From Planctomycetes bacterium syqfu (GTDB taxonomy: Bacteria; Planctomycetota; Phycisphaerae; Phycisphaerales; Phycisphaeraceae): a stretch of 64,000 nt of DNA. Made by a program: the position numbers and the translations under genes. The notes beneath the pieces are model-generated. The model worked only from the letters and a program-made list of their open reading frames with translations. It searched no databases and was not told the origin of the DNA. The DNA lies in contig CP087563.1 of assembly GCA_020974905.1 (NCBI GenBank), positions 5,394,001 to 5,458,000 on the forward strand, given 5' to 3'. This document shows, one piece after another, positions 1 through 7,527 of the stretch. Numbering within the stretch: position 1 is the first letter of the stretch; each line of letters opens with the position of its first letter.

Positions 1-731
1 TCACCCGGTTGGCGATGCAGACATTTAAGAGCGTGGAAGATTTCCGGGTCCGTGAGAATACTGCTCTGATCACCGGGTTGATGCGTGTTTTCCTGGGCGT
101 TATAGCAGCGCATCGCATGCAGCAGCAGGGCACGTGACAAATAGTCGGTGATCCCGCGCCAACCTGGTTGTTTGTGGATCAGTTCCGCATGAATATTGTG
201 AATCAACTCGGATGTCGCACCGGGTAAGCGATTCCGCCGCCCTTTGATATGCAGGTAACGTGGCAAGACACTCAAGAGTCGTGAGCTTTCCGCTTGCTTG
301 AATACATAAAAAGCACATGAGATACGTGTGAGTTTGCCCCCGCCCCCAAGGTTCAAACCCAGATGATTGTCCACCAGATCCGGGCTCAGTACATCCAGGA
401 GTTCCTGTTTTGGCGTTTGGGGATGGTCGCTGAGCGTGCTGATACAGTCATTGCGAAAAACGAATATATCACCCGACTGAAGGTGCAGGTGTTCTTTGAG
501 ATGTTCATCTTTGAAATAGCAATTGCCTCGAACCATCGCAAAAACAATCAGCGAAACGGCTTTGCCAACATTGCTCGCAGGGGCTCTGATCCCCCACGGT
601 GCGGTGTAATCGCAGAAACTCACAGGGCGGACATTGCAGCGGTGACTTTTGAGCAACTGATCCACAATGTCCACCAACCCCGAAAGTTCAGTTGGCACCG
701 TTTCCTGCGAATCAAGGTGGTCTTCGCACAT
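1..731 (-). CDS. AraC-family transcriptional regulator (3' end cut by window edge)
   Basis: Starting from an ATG at 731, the minus strand is open for 243 codons and leaves the window at base 1, so the C-terminus is missing. The visible part resembles the N-terminal cupin-like ligand domain of AraC regulators with a Cupin_6-type module. The last visible residues (LTDPEIFHALKCLHRQPG) match the conserved D-P-x-I-x-x-A-L-x-x-x-H-x-x-P segment that precedes the DNA-binding helix-turn-helix in this subfamily. A purine-rich GAGAGGGAGG lies just before the ATG. The gene is divergent from fucU and the GH5 gene across 291 bp, so it may control them; that is inference. The helix-turn-helix itself is outside the window and cannot be confirmed. 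Confidence 0.7.
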   Translation of the reverse strand, partial: MCEDHLDSQETVPTELSGLVDIVDQLLKSHRCNVRPVSFCDYTAPWGIRAPASNVGKAVSLIVFAMVRGNCYFKDEHLKEHLHLQSGDIFVFRNDCISTLSDHPQTPKQELLDVLSPDLVDNHLGLNLGGGGKLTRISCAFYVFKQAESSRLLSVLPRYLHIKGRRNRLPGATSELIHNIHAELIHKQPGWRGITDYLSRALLLHAMRCYNAQENTHQPGDQSSILTDPEIFHALKCLHRQPG

Positions 732-1022
732 AGCCTCCCTCTCACCTGTTCTCCACCCGAAGAAATGATCAGGGGGTCGAAACGTCAACCCCATTTATTT
801 CCATAAAGGGTATGTCTAAGTATATATCTCTATAGCCAATCGCCAAGCTAAAAAATAATTTAGTTCGTTGAATTGAATGTATGCTCGAATCGGAAAACGT
901 GCCTTACCTTGTGGGAATTGGATACAGATTGCCAAGGCCATGTCGGTGTTGATGTCCGGGGGGTACAATGCTTCAAGTCCGATTCATTTCATTGAGAGTC
1001 ATAACACGAGATTGGAACAACG

Positions 1023-1457
1023 ATGCTCAAAGGTATTTCCCCGTTACTGAGTCCTGAACTGCTTGCTGAACTTTGCCGCATGGGCCATGGCGATGAGTTG
1101 ATTTTAGCGGATGCTCATTTTCCAGGTAATACATTCAATGACAAGGTTTTGCGTGCAGATGGACTGGGTGTCCCCCAACTGCTTGATGCGATCCTCCCAC
1201 TGTTTGAACTCGATAGTTACGTCGATCATCCATTGGTGATGATGGCTGCCGTCAAGGGTGACGAACTCGATCCGGCTGTCGAAGCAAGCTACCGTGTCCC
1301 CATCGACAAGCATGCCCCCGGCACCGCTGCCATTGCACGCATCGATCGCTTCGACTTCTACGATCGCGCCAAAGACGCCTACATGGTGGTCATGACCGGC
1401 GAAACCGCCAAGTATGGCAACATCATCCTCAAAAAAGGTGTCACACCTGTCCCCTGA
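1023..1457 (+). CDS. fucU: L-fucose mutarotase
   Basis: The 144-residue product aligns over its whole length with the FucU branch of the RbsD/FucU family, which interconverts the alpha and beta anomers of L-fucose in the cytoplasm. The family signatures are all present: [14 protein letters not shown] at the start, [15 protein letters not shown] with the catalytic His at residue 22, LFELDSY and VMMAAV in the middle, and [15 protein letters not shown] at the end. Length matches the family (about 140 residues). It is followed after 62 bp by a secreted GH5 enzyme on the same strand and is divergent from an AraC-type regulator. No fucose isomerase, kinase or aldolase gene is visible, so its pathway partners must lie elsewhere. 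The ribosome-binding site is weak. Confidence 0.93.
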   Translation: MLKGISPLLSPELLAELCRMGHGDELILADAHFPGNTFNDKVLRADGLGVPQLLDAILPLFELDSYVDHPLVMMAAVKGDELDPAVEASYRVPIDKHAPGTAAIARIDRFDFYDRAKDAYMVVMTGETAKYGNIILKKGVTPVP

Positions 1458-1463
1458 TCCGAC

Positions 1464-1501
1464 TTGACTGAGTACGAAATAGTCGTATTATTCCAGTACT
1501 C
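1464..1501 (+). promoter_or_regulatory. sigma-70-type promoter with flanking inverted repeat, upstream of the GH5 gene
   Basis: A -35 box TTGACT (1464-1469) and a -10 box TATTAT (1486-1491) are separated by 16 bp. The inverted hexamers GAGTAC (1470-1475) and GTACTC (1496-1501) bracket the -10 region and could bind a dimeric regulator. The same box pair with the same spacing occurs before the LacI gene near 61.87 kb. This would let the GH5 gene be transcribed separately from fucU. Confidence 0.45.
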
Positions 1502-1519
1502 TAATACACTGGAGGTGTC

Positions 1520-3130
1520 ATGTTTCGATCCTCGCACTGCAATCGGGCCTGGTTTGGGGTTCTGCTCGGTCTGATCGTCTCAGCCTTACTCCATGCCTCA
1601 CCGTATCAAGCCGGAGACATGGTTTACCAACTGGACATGCAAAGCGCAGTGGTGCAAAGTCGGCCGTTGATTGACGGTGCACAATGGGTCAAAGACGGAC
1701 CCGACGGACAAGTCTGCTACCAGATCACGGTTGGCAAAGCACTTGGCCCAAACATGAACGCCAGCGCCTTTCCCATCGATCTCGCGCCGTACCGTGGTCT
1801 GTACATGCAACTGTCCTGCAAAGTCAAAGCACAGGATGTCACCCAGCCTCGCCAATCCTGGAACGGCATCAAATGCATGCTCAACTACAAAACACCGACC
1901 ACCGGCGAACATTGGCACAATCAAGGCAATGTCTTCGGCAGCTTCGATTGGAAAACCATCAACACCAACTTCATGGTCCCCAACGATGCTGCTGCCGGCC
2001 AACTTATGCTCGGACTCCAGGACTGCACCGGCACAGCATGGATCAAAGATGTCAAACTCACCGTCCTTCAGGCACCACCCACACGCCCCAAACTCCCAGA
2101 TAGTCTCGGCCCCGCGTACAAGGGACACAACCTGCCACGACTCCGTGGGGTGATGTCGCCACAGCAATTCCGCACACAGGATTTCGTCGACCTGGAAAAA
2201 TGGAACGTCAATGTCGTCCGCTGGCAGATGACCCGACACTGGGGCAAAGCCAACACCGATCTGGACATCGCGGAATACGACACATGGATCGACGCCGAAT
2301 TGACCGACCTGCACAAGGCAGCAGACGCAGCTTACAAGCATGGCATCAAACTCGTCATCGATCTACACTCTCCCCCAGGTGGTCGACTCCACGACAGCAC
2401 TGTGCGCATGTTTGTCGAAAAGAAATACCAGGATCACTTCATCAAAGTCTGGCAGAAAATCGCAACCCAGTTCAAAGACCATCCCGCCATCTGGTGTTAC
2501 GACCTGATCAACGAACCGGTGCAAAATCAACAACCACCAGCGGGTGTCGAAAACTGGTTGGGCGCCCAGATCCTTGCAGCCAAGGCCATCCGCAAGATTG
2601 ATCCCAAGACCGCCATCTGCATTGAAGTCGATGGCTGGACCGCGCCTCAGCAATTCAAGTGGTTATCGCCGATCGACATCCCCAACCTGATTTACCAGGT
2701 CCACATGTATTGGCCCGGCCAGTTCACCCATCAAGGTGTCCATAACATGTGGGGCGTTGAAGGTGGTGATCCACGCATCGAATATCCCGGCACATACCGC
2801 GGCATGAAACTCGACAAAGCAGCACTCCGCCGTGAACTCCAACCCGTGCGCGATTTCCAACTGCAATGCAATGTCCATATTTTTGTCGGCGAATTCAGTG
2901 CCATCCGTTGGGCCCCCGGTGCTGCACAGTATCTCGCTGACTGCATCGATATCTTCGAGGAGTACGGCTGGGATTGGACCTACCACGCCTTCCGCGAATG
3001 GGATGGCTGGAGTGTCGAACACAACAACCTGCCTGCGGATCGTAAGCATCATGTTAAAGCTGCGCAAGAGACCGATCGCGCGAAGGTGCTTAAAAAATGG
3101 TTTGAGAAAAACGAGCGTGCGCCGAAGTGA
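1520..3130 (+). CDS. secreted glycoside hydrolase family 5-like enzyme
   Basis: The 536-residue product has a signal peptide (residues 1-27, hydrophobic GVLLGLIVSALL). A beta-sandwich, carbohydrate-binding-like region spans about 30-185, and a clan GH-A barrel about 200-530. The GH5 landmarks are visible: the acid/base pair N331-E332 in LINEP, H395 and Y397 in QVHMYW, and the nucleophile E458 in VGEFS. It should cleave beta-linked glycans outside the cytoplasm; the exact substrate cannot be read from the sequence. The start is well supported by GGAGGT 4-5 bp before the ATG. It lies 62 bp after fucU but appears to have its own promoter. The N-terminal module is not one I recognise by family. 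Confidence 0.85.
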   Translation: MFRSSHCNRAWFGVLLGLIVSALLHASPYQAGDMVYQLDMQSAVVQSRPLIDGAQWVKDGPDGQVCYQITVGKALGPNMNASAFPIDLAPYRGLYMQLSCKVKAQDVTQPRQSWNGIKCMLNYKTPTTGEHWHNQGNVFGSFDWKTINTNFMVPNDAAAGQLMLGLQDCTGTAWIKDVKLTVLQAPPTRPKLPDSLGPAYKGHNLPRLRGVMSPQQFRTQDFVDLEKWNVNVVRWQMTRHWGKANTDLDIAEYDTWIDAELTDLHKAADAAYKHGIKLVIDLHSPPGGRLHDSTVRMFVEKKYQDHFIKVWQKIATQFKDHPAIWCYDLINEPVQNQQPPAGVENWLGAQILAAKAIRKIDPKTAICIEVDGWTAPQQFKWLSPIDIPNLIYQVHMYWPGQFTHQGVHNMWGVEGGDPRIEYPGTYRGMKLDKAALRRELQPVRDFQLQCNVHIFVGEFSAIRWAPGAAQYLADCIDIFEEYGWDWTYHAFREWDGWSVEHNNLPADRKHHVKAAQETDRAKVLKKWFEKNERAPK

Positions 3131-3162
3131 TGATGTTCAAATCAAGCGTGGAACGCAGAGAT

Positions 3163-3272
3163 AAACGGCTTCGCCGTTTCAGCATTGCATCGCAATGCAG
3201 CTATTGATTTGATATGACACTGTTGTGAAAAATAGCTGCGTTGGGACGCAACGCTGTATCGCGCAAGCGATA
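3163..3272. repeat. cluster of small perfect hairpins between convergent genes
   Basis: Four compact stems follow each other: AAACGGC/GCCGTTT (3163-3179, 3-nt loop), GCATTGC/GCAATGC (3182-3198, 3-nt loop), TGCGT/ACGCA (3237-3250), and TATCGC/GCGATA with a GCAA tetraloop (3257-3272). A 9-bp stem GCAGCTATT/AATAGCTGC (3197-3205 with 3231-3239) spans the middle. The GH5 gene and the oppF-like gene converge here, so the cluster may end both transcripts, but no long T-run follows any stem. Confidence 0.6.
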
Positions 3273-3308
3273 GATTGATTGTGAAGATTTAAGCAAATGT
3301 TCTGAGTC

Positions 3309-4373
3309 TTACGCGAACCAGCAGGCAGCCTGATGATCACCGGGGCCGGGTGTCTGCATGCCTTGAAGCAGGGGAGCTTCTTCGACGCACTTGCGCATCA
3401 GCGGGGTGTCTTTGCCACCAATGGTCAGGCTCACGGTCTCCGACTTGCTTGCATCGACTGCTTTTTCCCGACATAAACTGCAACGCGGGTGAAACGCACA
3501 GCCGGTTGGCGGATTACTCGGGGAGGGCAACTCGCCAATGAGCACTTCACGCTTGCGCGGGTTGTCGGGCGACGGCGGCTTGGGCATGGGGACCGCACTG
3601 AGCAATGCTCGCGTGTATGGATGCTTGGGGTGTTGATACAAGTCATCACGATCAGCGACTTCGACGATGCGCCCAAGGTACATCACCGCAATGCGATCAC
3701 AGAAGTGTTCGACGACTGCAAGGTTGTGAGCGATGAACAGGTAGCTGAGGCCAAGCTCGTCCTGCAAGTCATCAAGCAGGTTGAGAATCTGCGATTGGAT
3801 CGAAACATCCAGCGCGCTGACCGGTTCATCACAGACGATGAACTTGGGTTCCAGTGCCAGTGCGCGAGCGATGCCCACGCGTTGACGCTGTCCGCCGGAG
3901 AATTCGTGGGGGTAGCGGTCTGCGTAGTCGGGACTCAAACCGACTCGCGTGAGCAGATGTGCGACACGATCCTGGAGTTCTGCGCCGGTCGCCAGTTTAT
4001 GGACCGCGATGGGTTCAGCCAGGATGCGCCCGATGCGCATGCGTGGGTTCAGTGAACCTGCCGGGTCTTGAAAGACGATCTGCATCTGGCGACGGATCGA
4101 CTGCATTTCATGTCGGTTTAAGCCGAAGACGTCTTTGTCATCAAAGATGACCTGACCGCTGGTGGCTTCGATGAGTCGGAGAATGGTGCGCCCGACAGTG
4201 GTCTTGCCGCAACCTGATTCGCCGACGAGTCCGAGGGTTTGTCCGGGCATGACCGTCAGCGAAACATCATCCACCGCCCGCACATGTCCGACGGTCTTGC
4301 GCAGCAATCCCTGGCGGATGGGGAACCACGTCTTAAGGTTGTTGACCTGCAATAAAGGCTTGTTTGCAACCAT
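3309..4373 (-). CDS. oligopeptide/dipeptide ABC transporter ATP-binding protein (OppF/DppF type)
   Basis: This cytoplasmic ATPase would power a peptide-type importer. The product shows Walker A GESGCGKTT, the Q-loop around VFQDPAGSLNPR, the signature SGGQRQRVGIARAL and Walker B FIVCDEPVSALD. The C-terminal OPY-type extension has a cysteine cluster (CAFHPRCSLC...RKC), as in OppD/DppD/OppF proteins. I chose the ATG at 4373 (MVANKP, 354 residues); an in-frame TTG at 4397 would add eight residues. On the minus strand a TATACT lies at 4385-4380, only about 6 bp before this ATG, so a leaderless mRNA is possible. No permease, binding protein or second ATPase is adjacent, so this is an orphan component within the window. 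Confidence 0.9.
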   Translation of the reverse strand: MVANKPLLQVNNLKTWFPIRQGLLRKTVGHVRAVDDVSLTVMPGQTLGLVGESGCGKTTVGRTILRLIEATSGQVIFDDKDVFGLNRHEMQSIRRQMQIVFQDPAGSLNPRMRIGRILAEPIAVHKLATGAELQDRVAHLLTRVGLSPDYADRYPHEFSGGQRQRVGIARALALEPKFIVCDEPVSALDVSIQSQILNLLDDLQDELGLSYLFIAHNLAVVEHFCDRIAVMYLGRIVEVADRDDLYQHPKHPYTRALLSAVPMPKPPSPDNPRKREVLIGELPSPSNPPTGCAFHPRCSLCREKAVDASKSETVSLTIGGKDTPLMRKCVEEAPLLQGMQTPGPGDHQAACWFA

Positions 4374-4608
4374 GGTGACAGTATAGCAGAGCCTCAAAGA
4401 TTATGAGTTAATTCATCGCATTCAGGCGAGCCGCGTTATGTCAACGCGGGATTGAGCGAAGCTCAACATCATGTTGTGCAATGACACAAGCGTTGTTCCC
4501 GCCGCGACACGCGCCGGCTCGCCTGATAAAAAAACACGGGGCGTCATCCGAAGACGACGTCCCGCGTGAAATGGGGGATTCTGTGGGATTCAGATTTAAC
4601 GCACTGGA

Positions 4609-6267
4609 TTATTCGATGTCCGGCAGTTCCAGGAAGATGATGCGGTCGACCATGCCGATGCGGGTGGGTTGGCTGACATGCAGTCGGACACCCTTGGTCA
4701 GGTCATGCTTGGCAATTTCTTCGGTGAGCATTTTCACGCTGGTGACTTCCAGGGAGTTGGCCGAGTTTTGCGAATCCATGATGTGCGTGACCACGGTGCC
4801 CGAGCGTAAGCCCTGACGCTGTGCTTCGGAGCCGGGGCGGACGGTCTTGATGACGACACCCGGTGCGTAATCGACTTTTTCACGCTCAGCCATTTCCTTG
4901 GTCCAGACTTCCGCGTCTTCGATACCCAGCTTCTTGAGCGATTCGAGACCTTCGTTCAGCGGCTTGTCCAGTGCCTGGTCTTCGGTCATGCTTTCAATAT
5001 CGTTCATGCTGGTGATAGCCGTATTTTCAGGACGTTTGGCGATGGTGACGTCAAAGTCCATGTACTTGCCACCACGGAAGACCTTGACCTTGAGCGTTTG
5101 GCCGGGTTTGTGGGAAGCGACAAAGTTCTTCAGAGCATCGGCGGTTTTGACCTTGCGACCCTGCACTTCGGTGATGATGTCGTTGGCTTGAAGGCCGGCC
5201 TTTTCAGCGGGTGAGCCTTCAATGGGTTTGGTGATCAGAACGCCCTGACCTTCAAGGCCGAAGCTCTTGGCAAGTTTGGGTTCGAGGTCCTGAATACCGA
5301 TGCCCAAAAAGCCACGTTCCACATGACCGGTGTCGATGAGTTGATCAGCAATGGAGGTGACCATGGTGATGGGGATGGCAAAGCCGATACCGTTGAATGC
5401 ACCGGTGCGTGAGGCTATGGCAGTGTTCATGCCGATGACGTGGCCGTAGATATTGGTCAGGGGACCGCCGGAGTTACCGGGGTTGATCGCTGCATCGGTT
5501 TGGATGAAGTCTTCAAAACCATCACCGCCGATGATCTGGAGATTGCGACGATTGGTGGCGCTGACGATGCCCTGGCTCATGGAAAATTCGATACCAAACG
5601 GTGAACCGAAGGCAAAGACGATATCACCCTGGGCAACGGTTTCGGCGGTAGCAAGTTTGGCGGGGATGACCGGGCCATCGACTTTGATGACGGCGATGTC
5701 GGTCTTGGGGTCCGTGCCGACGATGGTGGCGATGCGTTCGCGACCGTCGTGGAATTTGACCTTGATTTCGTCAGCCGGTGTCTTGCCGTCCTGCTTGGTG
5801 ACGACGTGGTTGTTGGTGATGATGTAGCCATCGTCGGAGTAGACCCAGCCACTGCCTGAGCCATAGGGACGCAGGGGGTTGTACTGGTCGTAGCCTTCGC
5901 CTTCTTCCTGCGGGGTTGATTCCTGCTGACGGGGGCTGCGACCATGGGGGTTTAAGTCAAACCAGCGTTCCATGAAATCTTCCGGACTCATGGGTAGGCC
6001 CCCACGTCCCTGTCGACGGTTGGTGTTGGCGCGTTGGAGCACCTGGATGGAGACCACGGAGGGTTCGACGGTACTTGCCACATCCCGGAAAGCCTGGCTG
6101 AGTTGGGCCAGCGTGCCGGAGTTTTCCAGCGACTGTTGGATGAGCCGGATTTCTTCGGTTTTGTGTGCGTGTGCGATTTGCCTTGAGAGGCTCGGGCCTG
6201 CGACCATGATGGTCAATACGGTCATCAACAGAACCAGCGTCGGTCCATACCATCGAACTTTTACCAT
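4609..6267 (-). CDS. HtrA/DegP-family periplasmic serine protease
   Basis: The 552-residue product has an N-terminal signal or anchor segment (about 8-25), a trypsin-like protease domain and two C-terminal PDZ domains (about 318-405 and 440-545). The catalytic triad is complete: H154 in TNNHVV, D190 in TDPKTDIAVIKVD and S266 in NPGNSGGP. Such enzymes degrade or refold misfolded envelope proteins. A charged, Gln/Glu-rich stretch (about 85-130) precedes the protease core. The start is ATG with an upstream GGAG (ACAGGAGTAATCGCC). The second PDZ domain is separated from the first by an acidic linker. The gene stands alone, with panB 181 bp upstream on the same strand. It is not clear whether it is DegP-like or DegQ-like. 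Confidence 0.93.
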   Translation of the reverse strand: MVKVRWYGPTLVLLMTVLTIMVAGPSLSRQIAHAHKTEEIRLIQQSLENSGTLAQLSQAFRDVASTVEPSVVSIQVLQRANTNRRQGRGGLPMSPEDFMERWFDLNPHGRSPRQQESTPQEEGEGYDQYNPLRPYGSGSGWVYSDDGYIITNNHVVTKQDGKTPADEIKVKFHDGRERIATIVGTDPKTDIAVIKVDGPVIPAKLATAETVAQGDIVFAFGSPFGIEFSMSQGIVSATNRRNLQIIGGDGFEDFIQTDAAINPGNSGGPLTNIYGHVIGMNTAIASRTGAFNGIGFAIPITMVTSIADQLIDTGHVERGFLGIGIQDLEPKLAKSFGLEGQGVLITKPIEGSPAEKAGLQANDIITEVQGRKVKTADALKNFVASHKPGQTLKVKVFRGGKYMDFDVTIAKRPENTAITSMNDIESMTEDQALDKPLNEGLESLKKLGIEDAEVWTKEMAEREKVDYAPGVVIKTVRPGSEAQRQGLRSGTVVTHIMDSQNSANSLEVTSVKMLTEEIAKHDLTKGVRLHVSQPTRIGMVDRIIFLELPDIE

Positions 6268-6349
6268 GGCGATTACTCCTGTCTTTTGTCGTTTTTACCC
6301 GGAGACGTATGCAACTACACCATGAGGTTGCAATTGGTTGCAGACGTCG

Positions 6350-6418
6350 CATTGACGCATTGTCACAGTGAAGCATTGCGTCGGTCAATGACAAGGGCAC
6401 TTGCCTCGCTTGGCAAGT
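6350..6418 (-). other. hairpins between panB and the htrA-like gene
   Basis: Two stems lie in the 181-bp gap upstream of the protease gene: CATTGAC-GCA paired with TGC-GTCGGTCAATG with a short bulge (6350-6390), and ACTTGCC/GGCAAGT with a 6-nt loop (6399-6418). Neither has a T-run. They could be mRNA-leader structure or regulator sites; no function is assigned. Confidence 0.35.
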
Positions 6419-6448
6419 TTGACCCAAAATCAGTCTGATATTGATACG

Positions 6449-7309
6449 TCAGTTCTCATCTTCGAGTTCGTAGGGATGATCATTTTTTAAATAATCCCCT
6501 GATTCGATGAGTTGTTTGTACTTGCCTGCTGCTTCACCGATGGCCTGACCAACCTGGCCGAGGACGGGGGCGAAGGGGGCGTGCCAATCGGTGAGTCCGA
6601 GAATGTCGTGGAGCACCACCACGTGACCGTGACAGTTGTTCCCCGCGCCACAGCCGATGACCATGGGGCTGTGACCGTCGTGTTCGATCTGGCTGACCAC
6701 CTCGACGACCGCTTGGGAGATTTCACTGGGCACCGCTTCAAGCAGGATCATAATCGCACCGGCTTCAGTCAATGCAACGGCATCTTCGACGACGTTTTGA
6801 ATGTCACTGCGTTTAAAAAGCTTGCGGCTTCGGCCCGAGACAAGCTTGGCCTGCGGGCGGGATCCGATGTGTGCCACCACGGGGACACCTGCATCGCTGA
6901 GTCGTTTGACAAGGGGTGCCTGATCGCGGACCAGTTCAAATTTCACGCAGTCACAGCCGGTCTCCTGCATGAAACTCACCGCGTTGGCCATGGCAAGATC
7001 ATCACCACAGTGGTAACTGCCAAAGGGCATGTCAGCCATGATAAAGGCATCAGGCGCACCTCGGCGGACCGCAGCGGTGATCTCAAGCATGAACGGCATT
7101 TTCACACGCTGGGTATTGGGATGACCGAGCAGCATCTGGGCAGCGGTATCGCCGACGAGCATCGTCTTGATCCCGGCATCCCAAAGGTGACGGGCAGTGT
7201 TGGCATCGTAGCAGGTGAGCATCGCAAACGGCTCGTCGGCCTTGGCCCATTTGCGCAATTGCGATAACGTCACCCGTGCGGAACTTGGATTGGGTAGTAG
7301 CGGACTCAT
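6449..7309 (-). CDS. panB: 3-methyl-2-oxobutanoate hydroxymethyltransferase
   Basis: The 286-residue product matches PanB, which adds a hydroxymethyl group from methylene-tetrahydrofolate to 2-oxoisovalerate in pantothenate and CoA synthesis. The expected active-site segments are in order: LVGDTAAQM and MADMPFGSY with the metal-binding aspartates, CVKFE with the substrate Lys and Glu, AHIGSRPQ with the His, and LLEAVPSE with the catalytic Glu. Two usually strict segments differ: GHIGLTPQ is AHIGSRPQ here, and the IGIGAG...DGQ-type loop reads IGCGAGNNCHGHVVV. It may therefore be a diverged PanB or a paralog with a shifted substrate. The usual partner panC is not in the window. Confidence 0.82.
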   Translation of the reverse strand: MSPLLPNPSSARVTLSQLRKWAKADEPFAMLTCYDANTARHLWDAGIKTMLVGDTAAQMLLGHPNTQRVKMPFMLEITAAVRRGAPDAFIMADMPFGSYHCGDDLAMANAVSFMQETGCDCVKFELVRDQAPLVKRLSDAGVPVVAHIGSRPQAKLVSGRSRKLFKRSDIQNVVEDAVALTEAGAIMILLEAVPSEISQAVVEVVSQIEHDGHSPMVIGCGAGNNCHGHVVVLHDILGLTDWHAPFAPVLGQVGQAIGEAAGKYKQLIESGDYLKNDHPYELEDEN

Positions 7310-7376
7310 GTCTTCCAGTATAACGATGCGCAGAGTATGTCAATAATGCAGTACGGTTGGCAAGTCGGAAGATCAG

Positions 7377-7505
7377 TTTTTAACACGAGGCACAAAGTGC
7401 ACGAAGGACACGAAGAAAAGCCATAAAATTTTTTTGTTGATCAAGTCAAGAGATGCGCACGATGTAAGCGGGTGTCTTGGTTTAAAGAGAATGTCAACCG
7501 CTTAC
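7377..7505. repeat. CACGAAG-type repeat element, partial copy
   Basis: A T5-A-A leader (7377-7383) is followed by tandem variants of CACGAAG up to about 7420, then by a hairpin GTAAGCGG (7464-7471) / CCGCTTAC (7498-7505). The hairpin and the following TTCGTGAGCGGCTC resemble the centre of the larger element at 14070-14427 (CAACCACTTAC, TTCGTACGCGGCTC). The right CACGAAG arm is absent here, where the copy runs into the 3' end of the neighbouring gene. Confidence 0.65.
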
Positions 7506-7527
7506 TTCGTGAGCGGCTCATGTGGGA

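Noticed and set aside
363-806. 147-codon plus-strand open frame
   Set aside because: It lies antisense to the AraC-type gene, has no family features, and its start has no ribosome-binding site.
1598-2341. 247-codon minus-strand open frame in the GH5 gene
   Set aside because: Antisense shadow of a gene with a clear signal peptide and catalytic motifs; composition is that of a mirrored coding frame.
6512-7267. 251-codon plus-strand open frame over panB
   Set aside because: Antisense shadow; PanB motifs are read only on the minus strand.
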